Assembly (NCBI GenBank): GCA_964575845.1
Contig: CAZNSX010000002.1
Location: forward strand, 124,001 to 188,000
Source: CAZNSX01 sp964575845
GTDB taxonomy: Bacteria; UBA8248; CAZNSX01
DNA length: 64,000 nucleotides
Direction: 5' to 3'
Below are positions 50,272 through 58,958 of this stretch, one piece after another. Position numbers and translations under genes: made by a program. How positions within the stretch are numbered: the first letter of the stretch is position 1; each line of letters begins with the position of its first letter. The notes beneath the pieces are model-generated. The model saw nothing but the letters and a program-made list of their open reading frames with translations, did not search any database and had not been told where the DNA came from.

Positions 50272-51496
50272 TCCACCTCAGGAGGGCTAGATTTCATGTC
50301 GAAGGCGAGATTTGAGCGGACGAAGCCTCACGTGAACATTGGGACCATAGGTCACATAGACCATGGGAAGACGACGCTCACCAGTGCGATCACGCGCATC
50401 TTGAGCAAGCGTGGGATGGCGAGCTACGTGCCTTTTGAGGAGATCGACAAGGCACCCGAGGAGAAGGAGCGCGGGATCACGATAGCGACGGCGCACGTGG
50501 AGTATGAGACGGACAATCGTCACTATGCGCACGTGGACTGTCCCGGTCATCAGGACTACATAAAGAACATGATAACGGGAGCTGCGCAGATGGATGGGGC
50601 GATACTCGTGGTTGCTGCTGATGACGGTCCGATGCCTCAGACTCGTGAGCACATACTGTTAGCGCGTCAAGTTGGGGTACCGTACATAGTGGTATATCTG
50701 AACAAAGTTGACATGGTGGATGACGAGGAGCTTTTGGAGCTGATAGAGCTTGAGGTGAGGGAGCTATTGACGAAGTATGAGTTTCCCGGGGAGGAGATAC
50801 CGATAATCAGGGGGAGTGCGCTGAAGGCCCTTGAGAAGGGGGACCCAGAGGACCCTGAGTGCAAGAACATTCTTGAGCTGATGGAGGCCGTTGACAAGTA
50901 TATACCGACGCCGGTGCGTGACATTGATAAGCCATTTTTGATGCCTGTTGAGGACGTATTCAGCATATCCGGTCGGGGCACCGTGGCCACTGGCCGGGTG
51001 GAGCGTGGGATAGTGAAAGTAGGGGACGAGGTAGAGATAGTCGGTTTCATCGAGACTCGCAAGACCGTGGCCACGGGAGTCGAGATGTTCAGGAAGCTAT
51101 TGGACCAGGGTCAGGCTGGAGACAACATAGGGGTATTGCTGCGTGGGATAAAGCGTGAGGAGGTGGAGCGTGGTCAGGTATTGGCCAAGCCCGGGAGCAT
51201 CACCCCTCACACGCGCTTTCGTGCTGAGACCTATGTACTGACCAAGGAGGAGGGCGGGCGGCACACGCCGTTTTTCGGTGGCTATCGGCCGCAGTTTTAC
51301 TTCAGGACGACCGATGTCACGGGTGTTGTGAAGTTGCCCGAAGGTGTTGAGATGGTGATGCCCGGCGACAACGTTTCCGCTGAGGTCGAGCTCATCACCC
51401 CCATTGCCATGGAGAAGGAGCTAAGGTTTGCCATCCGGGAGGGCGGGAAGACCGTCGGAGCCGGCGTCATCAGCGAGGTGCTGGAGTAGGGGGCTC
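50272..51496 (+). repeat. tuf repeat unit, copy 2
   Basis: Partner of 34415-35639 (constant offset 15857). The boundary bases beyond TCCACCTCAGGAGG upstream and GGGGCTC downstream differ, defining the unit. Such sharp limits are expected from gene conversion between tuf genes. Confidence 0.85.
50296..51489 (+). CDS. tuf: elongation factor Tu (copy 2)
   Basis: A 397-residue protein identical to copy 1, including the DCPGHQDY variant. The ATG at 50296 has the duplicated CAGGAGG site; the longer frame from 50239 merely reads through the leader. It lies between fusA and rpsJ, so this copy is expressed with the str/S10 genes, whereas copy 1 is linked to tRNAs. Confidence 0.97.
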   Translation: MSKARFERTKPHVNIGTIGHIDHGKTTLTSAITRILSKRGMASYVPFEEIDKAPEEKERGITIATAHVEYETDNRHYAHVDCPGHQDYIKNMITGAAQMDGAILVVAADDGPMPQTREHILLARQVGVPYIVVYLNKVDMVDDEELLELIELEVRELLTKYEFPGEEIPIIRGSALKALEKGDPEDPECKNILELMEAVDKYIPTPVRDIDKPFLMPVEDVFSISGRGTVATGRVERGIVKVGDEVEIVGFIETRKTVATGVEMFRKLLDQGQAGDNIGVLLRGIKREEVERGQVLAKPGSITPHTRFRAETYVLTKEEGGRHTPFFGGYRPQFYFRTTDVTGVVKLPEGVEMVMPGDNVSAEVELITPIAMEKELRFAIREGGKTVGAGVISEVLE

Positions 51497-51515
51497 AGGA
51501 GCCTAGAGAGGGACC

Positions 51516-51821
51516 ATGGACCAAAAGATCAGGATACGGCTTAAGGCCTATGACCACCGCGTCCTAGACCAGTCCGTGGTGGAGATCGTGGAGACGGCGA
51601 AGCGCACGGGTGCCCGCGTGGTGGGCCCTATACCCCTGCCCACGACCTGCAATAAATTCACTGTACTGCGCTCCCCGCATGTGGATAAGAAGAGCCGGGA
51701 GCAGTTTGAGATAAGGACCCATAAGAGACTTCTCGACATCGTGGAATGGAAGCCCGAGACGGTGGACGCCCTCATGAAGCTGGACCTGGCGGCGGGGGTG
51801 GATGTCGAGATCAAGCTCTGA
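51516..51821 (+). CDS. rpsJ: 30S ribosomal protein S10
   Basis: A 101-residue protein with RIRLKAYDHRVLDQSV and GPIPLPTTCNKFTVLRSPH. Besides its role in the 30S head it is NusE, a partner of NusB/NusG in antitermination. First gene of the S10 operon, 26 bp after tuf with no separate promoter seen. Confidence 0.97.
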   Translation: MDQKIRIRLKAYDHRVLDQSVVEIVETAKRTGARVVGPIPLPTTCNKFTVLRSPHVDKKSREQFEIRTHKRLLDIVEWKPETVDALMKLDLAAGVDVEIKL

Positions 51822-51831
51822 GGTTTAGGGA

Positions 51832-52479
51832 ATGGCGGTGGAAGGGCTTCTGGGGAAAAAGGTCGGAATGACTCAGCTCTTCTCTCCCGATGGGGAGGCC
51901 ATACCGGTGACGGTGGTGGAAGCAGGCCCCTGCCTGGTCGTTCAGCGAAAGAGCCAGGAGCGGGATGGTTACAGCGCCATCCAGCTTGCCTATGAGCCCC
52001 TTAAGCGGGGGCGCGCTAATAAGCCTCGGGCGGGCCACTTCGCCAAGGCGGGCCTCGAGCCCTGGAGATTCCTGAGGGAGTTTTCCCTGGGGCCTGAAGA
52101 TGAGTTGCAGCCGGGCGCGGAGCTGAACGTCACTATTTTCTCCCCGGGCGACCGGGTTGATGTTTCAGGAATCTCCAAGGGAAGAGGCTTCGCAGGTGTT
52201 ATTAAGCGTCATGGCTTTGCCGGTGGTCCAGGCGGTCACGGCTCCATGTTCAACCGTGCACCGGGTTCCATCGGCGCGTCCGCCTTTCCTTCCCGTGTAT
52301 TCAAGGGAACGAGGCTGCCGGGCCATATGGGGGCTGAGCGGGTGACGGTGCAGAGCCTCCGGGTGGTGGAGGTCATCCCCGAGAGAAATCTTCTCCTCCT
52401 GCATGGTGCTGTGCCGGGCCCTCGGAATGGGCTCTTGGAGGTAAGGCTGAGCGCCAAGAGAAGGAGTCCAAGAGATTAA
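51832..52479 (+). CDS. rplC: 50S ribosomal protein L3
   Basis: A 215-residue protein. The N-terminal GLLGKKVGMTQLF and the central GFAGGPGGHGSMFNRAPGSIG loop that reaches toward the peptidyl-transferase centre are conserved. It initiates 50S assembly together with L24. It lies 10 bp after rpsJ. Confidence 0.96.
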   Translation: MAVEGLLGKKVGMTQLFSPDGEAIPVTVVEAGPCLVVQRKSQERDGYSAIQLAYEPLKRGRANKPRAGHFAKAGLEPWRFLREFSLGPEDELQPGAELNVTIFSPGDRVDVSGISKGRGFAGVIKRHGFAGGPGGHGSMFNRAPGSIGASAFPSRVFKGTRLPGHMGAERVTVQSLRVVEVIPERNLLLLHGAVPGPRNGLLEVRLSAKRRSPRD

Positions 52480-52483
52480 GGCT

Positions 52484-53110
52484 ATGGCAGAGCTGGAAAT
52501 AGTGGACCAAGAGGGTAAAGCGGTGGGGAAAGCGGAGCTTTCTCAGGCCCTTTTTGACGGGCAGGTTAAAGAGCACCTCATCCATGAGGTCGTTCTCGCG
52601 CAGCTCGCCGGAAGACGGGCTGGCACCCATTCCACCAAGGGCCGGAGCGAAGTCTCGGGCGGCGGCCGGAAGCCTTGGCGCCAGAAGGGGACCGGCAGAG
52701 CCAGGGCTGGCACCATAAGGTCTCCCCTCTGGCGTGGTGGAGGGGTCATCTTCGGCCCCAAGCCCAGAAATTATGGGGTGCGGGTTCCGGGAAAGGTCAA
52801 AAAGGGAGCCCTGAAGTCGGCGCTGAACCTTAAGCTCAGGGAAGGGGAACTGAAGCTCGTGGAGGGTTTGAGGCTCCCTGAGCCGAAGACTCGTGAGATG
52901 GCAAAGATACTTAAGCAGTTGGGTCTCGGGGGGAAGACGCTGGTCCTCCTTCCTGAGGCTGATGAGGGCCTCACCAGGGCTTGCCGAAACATCCCCGGGG
53001 TTAAGACCCTGGCCTTGGTAGGCATCAATGTCTATGACCTTATGGATCACGATACGGTCTTAACTACTCAGGAGGTTCTTGGGGCTCTGGAGGCCAGGCT
53101 CTGCTCATGA
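52484..53110 (+). CDS. rplD: 50S ribosomal protein L4
   Basis: A 208-residue protein with the exit-tunnel loop (KGRSEVSGGGRKPWRQKGTG, then RSPLWRGGGVIFGPKPR). In gamma-proteobacteria L4 also controls its own operon. It overlaps rplW by four bases (ATGA). Confidence 0.96.
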   Translation: MAELEIVDQEGKAVGKAELSQALFDGQVKEHLIHEVVLAQLAGRRAGTHSTKGRSEVSGGGRKPWRQKGTGRARAGTIRSPLWRGGGVIFGPKPRNYGVRVPGKVKKGALKSALNLKLREGELKLVEGLRLPEPKTREMAKILKQLGLGGKTLVLLPEADEGLTRACRNIPGVKTLALVGINVYDLMDHDTVLTTQEVLGALEARLCS

Positions 53111-53397
53111 GCGAGCGGTTCACAGTTCTAAAGCGCCCTCTCATCACCGAGAAGACTACCGCCATGGGTGAGGCGGGCAACCGGGTGGCCTTTGAGGTGA
53201 GTCTCCGGGCCAACAAGCGGCAGATAAAAGAAGCCGTGGAGAGGACCTTCAACGTTACTGTTCTCGGGGTAAATACCTCTACCGTGAAGGGAAAGCCTGT
53301 TCGTCTCGGCCGCCACAGGGGCCGGAAGCCAGACCGGAAGAAGGCTTTGGTTACCCTGAAGGAAGGCGACCGTGTGGACTTCTTTGAGAGCGTGTGA
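53107..53397 (+). CDS. rplW: 50S ribosomal protein L23
   Basis: A 96-residue protein beginning MSERFTVLKRPLITEKTT, with VEVRANKxQIKxAVE-type block VSLRANKRQIKEAVE. It lies at the tunnel exit and docks SRP and trigger factor. Start overlaps the end of rplD, and its stop overlaps the rplB start by one base. Confidence 0.96.
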   Translation: MSERFTVLKRPLITEKTTAMGEAGNRVAFEVSLRANKRQIKEAVERTFNVTVLGVNTSTVKGKPVRLGRHRGRKPDRKKALVTLKEGDRVDFFESV

Positions 53398-54236
53398 TGG
53401 CTATCAAGGAATTTAAGCCGACCTCCCCGGGAAGGCGCGGCCAGACAGTGCTGGTGAGGGAGGAGATTACGCAGAGGAAGCCCAAGAAGAGCCTTCTGCA
53501 CCCCCTACCGAACTCGGGGGGGCGCAACAGCCGGGGTACCGTCACCGCCTGGCACCGGGGAGGAAGACACAAGCGCAGGTACCGGGTCGTGGATTTTCGC
53601 AGGGAGAAGTTCGGTGTGCTAGCCACGGTGGCCAGCATCGAGTATGACCCCAACCGGTCGGCCAATATCGCTCTTCTCCATTACCGTGACGGCGAGAAGC
53701 GCTACATAATAGCGCCCTTGGGCCTCAAGGTGGGAGATGTGGTATCCTCTGGGCCCGAGGCCGAGATAAGGGTGGGGAATGCGCTCCCCTTGGAGCGCAT
53801 TCCCATGGGCACGGTGATCCATGCCATCGAGCTCAAGCCCGGCAAAGGGGCTCAGGTGGCCCGGAGCGCCGGAGCGGCGGCTCAACTCTTGGCCAAGGAG
53901 GGCGGCTACGCTCAGGTGCGCCTGAAATCGGGCGAGGTCCGTCTCGTCAGCCTGAAGTGCTTGGCCGCGGTGGGCCAGGTGGGGAACACCGACCACGAGA
54001 ACGTAACCATCGGGAAGGCCGGAAGATCTAGGTGGCTGGGCCGAAAGCCCCATGTCAGGGGGGTGGCCATGAACCCGATAGATCACCCCCACGGGGGCGG
54101 CGAGGGTAAGAGCTCTGGCGGTCGCCACCCCGTCACGCCCTGGGGCGTTCCCACCAAAGGCTACAGGACCCGAAAAAAATCCAAACCCTCTGACCGCCTC
54201 ATCCTCAGGCGGCGCTCGCAGAAAGCAAGGGGGTAG
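53397..54236 (+). CDS. rplB: 50S ribosomal protein L2
   Basis: A 279-residue protein, ATG at 53397 within the rplW stop (TGATG). RNA-binding and catalytic-centre blocks are TAWHRGGRHKRRYRVVDF and GVAMNPIDHPHGGGEG. L2 is needed for subunit joining and peptidyl transferase. The C-terminal tail is basic as usual. Confidence 0.97.
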   Translation: MAIKEFKPTSPGRRGQTVLVREEITQRKPKKSLLHPLPNSGGRNSRGTVTAWHRGGRHKRRYRVVDFRREKFGVLATVASIEYDPNRSANIALLHYRDGEKRYIIAPLGLKVGDVVSSGPEAEIRVGNALPLERIPMGTVIHAIELKPGKGAQVARSAGAAAQLLAKEGGYAQVRLKSGEVRLVSLKCLAAVGQVGNTDHENVTIGKAGRSRWLGRKPHVRGVAMNPIDHPHGGGEGKSSGGRHPVTPWGVPTKGYRTRKKSKPSDRLILRRRSQKARG

Positions 54237-54239
54237 CTT

Positions 54240-54524
54240 ATGGGCAGGTCGGTGGCAAAGGGGCCCTTCATAGATGAGCATCTCAGGAAAAAGATGGAGG
54301 CCATGAATCAGACCGGGGAGAGAAAGATCATCCGTACCTGGTCGCGGCGCTCCACCATAGTGCCGGAGTTTGTTGGGCACACCATCGCGGTTCATAACGG
54401 CAAGAAATTTGTTCCGGTCTTCATCACCGAGAACATGGTGGGTTACAAGCTGGGGGACTTTGCCGCCACTCGCACCTTTCGGGGTCATTCGGGGATCTCC
54501 AGGCGGACCATATCGCTGAAGTGA
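54240..54524 (+). CDS. rpsS: 30S ribosomal protein S19
   Basis: A 94-residue protein starting MGRSVAKGPFIDEHL, with TWSRRSTIVPEFVGHTIAVHNGK split over the core. It is part of the 30S head near S13. It lies 3 bp after rplB. Confidence 0.97.
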   Translation: MGRSVAKGPFIDEHLRKKMEAMNQTGERKIIRTWSRRSTIVPEFVGHTIAVHNGKKFVPVFITENMVGYKLGDFAATRTFRGHSGISRRTISLK

Positions 54525-54548
54525 GGTTTGAGGCAAGGGGAATCGGTC

Positions 54549-54884
54549 GTGGAAGCCAGGGCGGTGCAGCGCTATGTGCGGAGCTCTCCCCTCAAGGTCC
54601 GGCTTGTGGCGGACCTCATCAGGGGGAAGAGCGTGGCGGAGGCCCTCTCCATCTTGGCTCTCTCCCCTAAGAGGGCCTCGAAGATATTCGAGAAGGCGCT
54701 TCGTTCGGCCGTGGCAAACGCCCGGGAGCAGGGGAGGTCGGAGGATGTGGAGAAGCTCGTCGTGCACCGGGCCTTCGTGGATGGAGGGCCTACCCTCAGG
54801 CGTTGGCGGGCCAGGGCCCGGGGTCGGACGGCGCGCATCCGTCACCGGACCTGCCATGTGACGGTTGTGGTGGCGGGACCCTAG
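54549..54884 (+). CDS. rplV: 50S ribosomal protein L22
   Basis: About 111 residues from the GTG at 54549, giving (M)EARAVQRYVRSSPLKVRLV, the expected family start with AAGGGG upstream; TTG at 54528 would add seven atypical residues. The tunnel-loop region RRWRARARGRTARIRHRTCH is conserved. The L22 loop lines the exit-tunnel constriction. Confidence 0.93.
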   Translation: MEARAVQRYVRSSPLKVRLVADLIRGKSVAEALSILALSPKRASKIFEKALRSAVANAREQGRSEDVEKLVVHRAFVDGGPTLRRWRARARGRTARIRHRTCHVTVVVAGP

Positions 54885-54908
54885 GGGGTTTTTCGGGGAG
54901 GCTTGGCC

Positions 54909-55592
54909 GTGGGACAGAAGGTTCATCCGACAGGGTTCAGGCTGGGGATAAATAAATCTTGGCTCTCTAACTGGTTCGCCAAGAGGAACTATGCAGGGCT
55001 GCTGCATGAAGACCTTAAGGTGCGCCGCTACGTCAAAGACCAGCTCTCCCACGCCGGGGTTTCCGCCGTGGAAATAGAGCGCAAGACCCAGCGCATAAAT
55101 ATCAATATCTGGACCTCCCGACCGGGCATCGTCATTGGAAAGCGCGGTGTGGAGGTGGACAGACTGAAAAACGAGCTCCGAGACATCACGGGCAAGCAGG
55201 TGTACTTATACATAAAGGAAGTTCGCAAAGCGGAGCTGGACGCGCAGCTTGTGGCGGAGAATGTTGCCTTGCAGCTTCAAAAACGGATAGCCTTCCGGCG
55301 GGCCATGAAGCAGGCCGTGACCTCCTCCATGCGTTTTGGGGCCAAGGGAATAAAAATTCAGTGTGCGGGGCGACTGGGTGGGGCGGAGATAGCCCGGACG
55401 GAGTGGTACCGGCGGGGCCGGGTGCCCTTGCAGACCCTGCGGGCGGATATCGATTTTGGGTTCGCCGAGTCTAAGACCACTTACGGCATGATCGGCGTAA
55501 AGGTCTGGCTCTTCAAGGGGGAGGTGGTTCTCCGGATGCGGAGGGCTCCCGAGGCTGAAGCTTTATTGACGGTGGGGCCGGGAGGGGGTTAG
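54909..55592 (+). CDS. rpsC: 30S ribosomal protein S3
   Basis: A 227-residue protein from the GTG at 54909 (MGQKVHPTGFRLGI; GGGGAGG 7 bases before). The KH domain includes RPGIVIGKRGVEVDRLK, and the C-terminal domain GRLGGAEIARTEWYRRGRVP. It forms part of the mRNA entry site. TTG at 54903 is too close to the ribosome site. Confidence 0.96.
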   Translation: MGQKVHPTGFRLGINKSWLSNWFAKRNYAGLLHEDLKVRRYVKDQLSHAGVSAVEIERKTQRININIWTSRPGIVIGKRGVEVDRLKNELRDITGKQVYLYIKEVRKAELDAQLVAENVALQLQKRIAFRRAMKQAVTSSMRFGAKGIKIQCAGRLGGAEIARTEWYRRGRVPLQTLRADIDFGFAESKTTYGMIGVKVWLFKGEVVLRMRRAPEAEALLTVGPGGG

Positions 55593-55596
55593 CGCC

Positions 55597-56001
55597 ATGC
55601 TCATGCCCCGGAAGACCAAATACCGAAAGCAACAGAAGGGGCGAATGCGGGGCGTCTCTTCCCGGGGGAATACCTTAGCCTTCGGCTCTTACGGTCTCCA
55701 GGCATTGACCTGCGGCCGCGTTACGGCGCGGCAGATCGAGGCGGCCAGGGTGGCGATTACCCGGCATGTGAAGCGGCATGGACGCATATGGATTCGCATC
55801 TTTCCCGACAAGCCCGTTACAAAGAAGCCGGCCGAGACTCGCATGGGTAAGGGAAAGGGTTCGCCCGAGGAGTGGGTGTCTGTTGTCAGGCCGGGACTCA
55901 TCCTGTATGAGATGGATGGAGTGGAAGAAAGTATGGCGCGTGAGGCCATGAGGCTCGCTTCCCATAAGCTCCCCGTTAGGAGCCGTTTCATAATCCACTA
56001 G
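55597..56001 (+). CDS. rplP: 50S ribosomal protein L16
   Basis: A 134-residue protein beginning MLMPRKTKYRKQQKGRMRG; family block EEWVSVVRPGLILYEMDGV. L16 helps position tRNA at the A site. The ATG at 55597 has GGAGGGGG upstream. Confidence 0.96.
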   Translation: MLMPRKTKYRKQQKGRMRGVSSRGNTLAFGSYGLQALTCGRVTARQIEAARVAITRHVKRHGRIWIRIFPDKPVTKKPAETRMGKGKGSPEEWVSVVRPGLILYEMDGVEESMAREAMRLASHKLPVRSRFIIH

Positions 56002-56010
56002 GAGGGGACG

Positions 56011-56229
56011 TTGAAAATAGGAGAGGCCCGCGACCTTACTACGGAAGAGCTCCATGAGAAAGTGGCAGAGCTCAGGGAAGAGCTCTTCAATCTTAAATTC
56101 CGGAAGGCCACGACCTCCCTGGATAATCCCTTGCGGCTCCGCTCACTGCGACGTGACATAGCCCGATGTCTCACCCTCATCAGGGAGCGGGAACTCGGAA
56201 TCAGAGGTAAGGGGGGAGAGGAGGGCTAG
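56011..56229 (+). CDS. rpmC: 50S ribosomal protein L29
   Basis: A 72-residue helical protein with a TTG start (GGAGGGG upstream); block LREELFNLKFRKATTSLDNP is typical. It lies next to L23 at the tunnel exit. It is followed by rpsQ after one base. Confidence 0.94.
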   Translation: MKIGEARDLTTEELHEKVAELREELFNLKFRKATTSLDNPLRLRSLRRDIARCLTLIRERELGIRGKGGEEG

Positions 56230-56230
56230 G

Positions 56231-56488
56231 GTGAAGGAGCGCGGCCACCGCAAGATCCGTGAGGGCCGGGTTGTAAGCGATAAGATGATCAAGACCGCGA
56301 CCGTTGAGGTGGTCCGTCAGTTTCGGCATCCGTTTTTCAACCGGGTCGTGCGGCGGACCAAGAAGTTCAAGGTCCATGACGAAAAGAACCAGCTGCAGGT
56401 GGGGGACCTGGTGAGAATCATTGAGAGCCGCCCATTGAGTCGCACTAAGCGCTGGCGCCTCCTAGAGGTGGTGGAAAAAGCTCGGTGA
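56231..56488 (+). CDS. rpsQ: 30S ribosomal protein S17
   Basis: An 85-residue OB-fold protein with a GTG start at 56231. The family motifs GRVVSDKMIKTATVEV and GDLVRIIESRPLSRTKRW are intact. It is a primary 16S rRNA binder in the 30S body. Confidence 0.95.
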   Translation: MKERGHRKIREGRVVSDKMIKTATVEVVRQFRHPFFNRVVRRTKKFKVHDEKNQLQVGDLVRIIESRPLSRTKRWRLLEVVEKAR

Positions 56489-56498
56489 AGCTTGAGCT

Positions 56499-56867
56499 AT
56501 GATCCAGATGAGAACCATGTTGGAAGTAGCCGATAACTCAGGAGCCCGAAGGGTTCAGTGCATCAAGGTGCTGGGGGGAAGCGGAAGGCGTTATGCGCGG
56601 CTGGGGGACACAATTGTGGTCAGCGTTAAGGAGGCCGTGCCTAACAGCCCCATAAGAAAAGGCGAGGTGCGCAAGGCCGTAGTGGTCAGGACCATTAAGG
56701 AGCATGGCCGGGAGGACGGCTCTTACGTCCGGTTTGATGGCAACGCCGTCGTCATCGTCAACGAGAGTGGAGAGCCTTTGGGGACACGTATCTTCGGGCC
56801 TGTGGCAAGGGAGCTCAGGCGCAAGGGATTCATGAAGATAATTTCGCTGGCCCCCGAGGTGCTCTGA
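56499..56867 (+). CDS. rplN: 50S ribosomal protein L14
   Basis: A 122-residue protein, MIQMRTMLEVADNSGARR at the start and GTRIFGPVARELR near the end. It contributes to an intersubunit bridge. First gene of the spc operon in E. coli; here there is no gap suggesting a separate promoter. Confidence 0.97.
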   Translation: MIQMRTMLEVADNSGARRVQCIKVLGGSGRRYARLGDTIVVSVKEAVPNSPIRKGEVRKAVVVRTIKEHGREDGSYVRFDGNAVVIVNESGEPLGTRIFGPVARELRRKGFMKIISLAPEVL

Positions 56868-56879
56868 GGAGGGGAGGCG

Positions 56880-57221
56880 GTGAGGGCTAAAGGTCTCAGG
56901 CCCAAGAGCCATGTCAAGAAAGGTGATTTCGTCGAGGTGGTGACGGGTCGGGAGAAGAGAAAAAGGGGAAAAATCCTGAGGGTCTTTCCCGAAGGCTGGG
57001 TGGTGGTGGAGAAGGTTAATTTTGTCAAGCGCCACACCCGGCCCGGCCGAGGGGTCCAGCAAGGAGGGATCGTGGAGAAAGAGGGCAAGATTCACATTTC
57101 CAACGTTATGCCCATAGACCCCAAGACCTCTCGCCCCACACGCATCCGGTACCAGCGATTGGAGGATGGGCGCAGGGTGCGCTCAAGCCAAAGAAGCGGT
57201 GAGATGCTGGATACGGTTTAG
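56880..57221 (+). CDS. rplX: 50S ribosomal protein L24
   Basis: A 113-residue protein with a GTG start (GGAGGGGAGG upstream). KOW motif KKGDFVEVVTGREKRKRGKI and VNFVKRHTRPG are typical. It is an assembly-initiator protein of the 50S. Confidence 0.95.
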   Translation: MRAKGLRPKSHVKKGDFVEVVTGREKRKRGKILRVFPEGWVVVEKVNFVKRHTRPGRGVQQGGIVEKEGKIHISNVMPIDPKTSRPTRIRYQRLEDGRRVRSSQRSGEMLDTV

Positions 57222-57232
57222 GACTATGAGCG

Positions 57233-57775
57233 ATGGCCCCGAGGCTTAAAGAGCTTTACATAAGAGAGGTGGTCCCGGCCCTCATGGAGGCCTTCGGCTA
57301 CCGTAACACAATGCAGGTGCCCCGCCTGGAGAAGATCGTCGTAAACATGGGCTTGGGGGAGGCGGTGAGCAATGCCTCGGCTCTGGACCACGGCGTGGCC
57401 GAGCTCTCAGCTATCACAGGGCAGCGCCCCATAATCACCCGGGCCAAGAAATCCATCGCCGCGTTCAAGCTAAGAACCGGCATGGCTATAGGCTGCAAGG
57501 TGACTCTGCGCAGGAACCGGATGTATGAGTTTCTGGATCGTCTCATCAATATGGCCCTTCCGAGGGTGAGGGACTTTCGGGGTCTTTCCGAGAGGGCCTT
57601 TGATGGTCGGGGTAATTACTCGATCGGGATTCGCGAGCAGGTGATATTTCCGGAAGTGGACTACGACAGCATCGACCACATCCGGGGGATGGGCGTTGTC
57701 ATCGACACCACTGCCTCTTCTGATGAAGAGGGCAAGGAGCTCTTGGGGCGATTGGGCATGCCCTTCAGAAGCTAG
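57233..57775 (+). CDS. rplE: 50S ribosomal protein L5
   Basis: A 180-residue protein; blocks EKIVVNMGLGEAVSNA, GQRPIITRAKKSIAAFKLR and GNYSIGIREQVIFPEVDYD are conserved. It binds 5S rRNA with L18 in the central protuberance. Confidence 0.97.
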   Translation: MAPRLKELYIREVVPALMEAFGYRNTMQVPRLEKIVVNMGLGEAVSNASALDHGVAELSAITGQRPIITRAKKSIAAFKLRTGMAIGCKVTLRRNRMYEFLDRLINMALPRVRDFRGLSERAFDGRGNYSIGIREQVIFPEVDYDSIDHIRGMGVVIDTTASSDEEGKELLGRLGMPFRS

Positions 57776-57786
57776 GGAGGGGCCGT

Positions 57787-57972
57787 TTGGCCAAGAAGAG
57801 TCTTATCGCCAAGGCCCAGCGGGCATCTAGGTTCCGGTCTCGCAGTTACAACCGCTGCCGGCGTTGCGGCCGCCCTCGGGGCTACCTGAGAAGGTTTGAA
57901 ATGTGCCGAATCTGCGTGAGGCAGTTGGCCCTCAGGGGCGAGGTCCCGGGGGTCATAAAATCCAGCTGGTAG
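57787..57972 (+). CDS. rpsN: 30S ribosomal protein S14, zinc-binding type
   Basis: A 61-residue short S14 with a TTG start. It keeps the full zinc motif C-x2-C-x12-C-x2-C (CRRC, then CRIC) and ends GVIKSSW. The short C-plus form is common in Gram-positives and many anaerobic phyla, unlike the long zinc-free form of E. coli. Confidence 0.95.
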   Translation: MAKKSLIAKAQRASRFRSRSYNRCRRCGRPRGYLRRFEMCRICVRQLALRGEVPGVIKSSW

Positions 57973-57994
57973 GACGCGGGAGGGGAATGGTCCC

Positions 57995-58393
57995 TTGAGC
58001 ATGACCGACCCGATAGCTGACATGCTGACCCGGATAAGGAATGCCAATCGGGCCAAGCTCGAGGTGGTTGAGGTTCCAGCTTCGCGCCTCAAGGGGGAGA
58101 TCGCGGCCATCCTCAAGCGAGAGGGCTACATCAAGGGCTTCAGGCTGGAGAAGGACAACCGCCAGGGGAAGCTCCTCATAGGTCTCAAGGTGACCGAAGA
58201 GGGGGCCAGGGTCATCCAGGGCTTGAAGCGTGTGAGCAAGCCTGGAAGCCGGGTTTACGTCAAAAAGGATGAAATCCCCCGAGTTATGAATGGACTGGGG
58301 ATCGCCATCCTCTCCACTTCCAAGGGGGTGCTCTCGGACGGCGAGTGTCGGGAGCTGGAGGTGGGGGGCGAGCTTCTCTGTCACGTCTGGTAG
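57995..58393 (+). CDS. rpsH: 30S ribosomal protein S8
   Basis: A 132-residue protein starting MSMTDPIADMLTRIRNANRA at a TTG (57995); ATG 58001 is an alternative farther from the GGAGGGG site. C-terminal GLGIAILSTSKGVLSD is typical. In E. coli S8 represses the spc operon. Confidence 0.95.
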   Translation: MSMTDPIADMLTRIRNANRAKLEVVEVPASRLKGEIAAILKREGYIKGFRLEKDNRQGKLLIGLKVTEEGARVIQGLKRVSKPGSRVYVKKDEIPRVMNGLGIAILSTSKGVLSDGECRELEVGGELLCHVW

Positions 58394-58404
58394 AGGGGAG
58401 TCCT

Positions 58405-58947
58405 ATGTCTAGGGTCGGTAAGAGACCTATTCCTATCCCCTCTGATGTTGAAGTCAAGGTCCAGGGGGTGGAGGTAGAGGTTAAAGGGCCTAAGGGAGTC
58501 TTGCGGCGAAGGCTTCACCCCCGGGTGAGCCTGCGGCGGGAGGGGGATACAATCATTGTGGAGCGGCGCTCGGAGAGCAAGCTCGATAAGTCCCTTCACG
58601 GTCTCACCCGCACCCTTGTGGCAAATATGGCAAAAGGAGTCAAGGAGGGCTTTGTCCGGGAATTGGAGCTCTCGGGCCTGGGCTATCGGGTCAGCCTGCA
58701 GGGAAAGACCTTGAATCTTTCGCTGGGCTTTTCCCATCCGATGAACTTCACCGCTGCGGATGGGATAGAATTTGAGATCGATGCCAGGAACAGAAACATC
58801 GTTCGGGTCAAGGGCATTGACAAGCAGCAGGTTCATCACGTGGCCGCCGAGCTCCGGTCTCTGCGCAAGCCTGAGCCTTACAAGGGAAAGGGCATCCGCT
58901 ATGTTGGTGAGGTCATCCGGCGCAAGGCGGGAAAGGCCGGGGTTTAG
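58405..58947 (+). CDS. rplF: 50S ribosomal protein L6
   Basis: A 180-residue protein from the ATG at 58405 (MSRVGKRPIPIPSDVEV). The C-terminal PEPYKGKGIRYVGEVIRRKAGK motif, interrupted here only in quotation, binds 23S rRNA near the sarcin-ricin loop. A longer frame from 58345 overlaps rpsH and is rejected. Confidence 0.96.
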   Translation: MSRVGKRPIPIPSDVEVKVQGVEVEVKGPKGVLRRRLHPRVSLRREGDTIIVERRSESKLDKSLHGLTRTLVANMAKGVKEGFVRELELSGLGYRVSLQGKTLNLSLGFSHPMNFTAADGIEFEIDARNRNIVRVKGIDKQQVHHVAAELRSLRKPEPYKGKGIRYVGEVIRRKAGKAGV

Positions 58948-58958
58948 GAGATAATGGC

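Noticed and set aside
53619..55052. 477-codon open frame on the minus strand across rplB-rpsS-rplV
   Set aside because: Shadow of highly conserved ribosomal protein genes.
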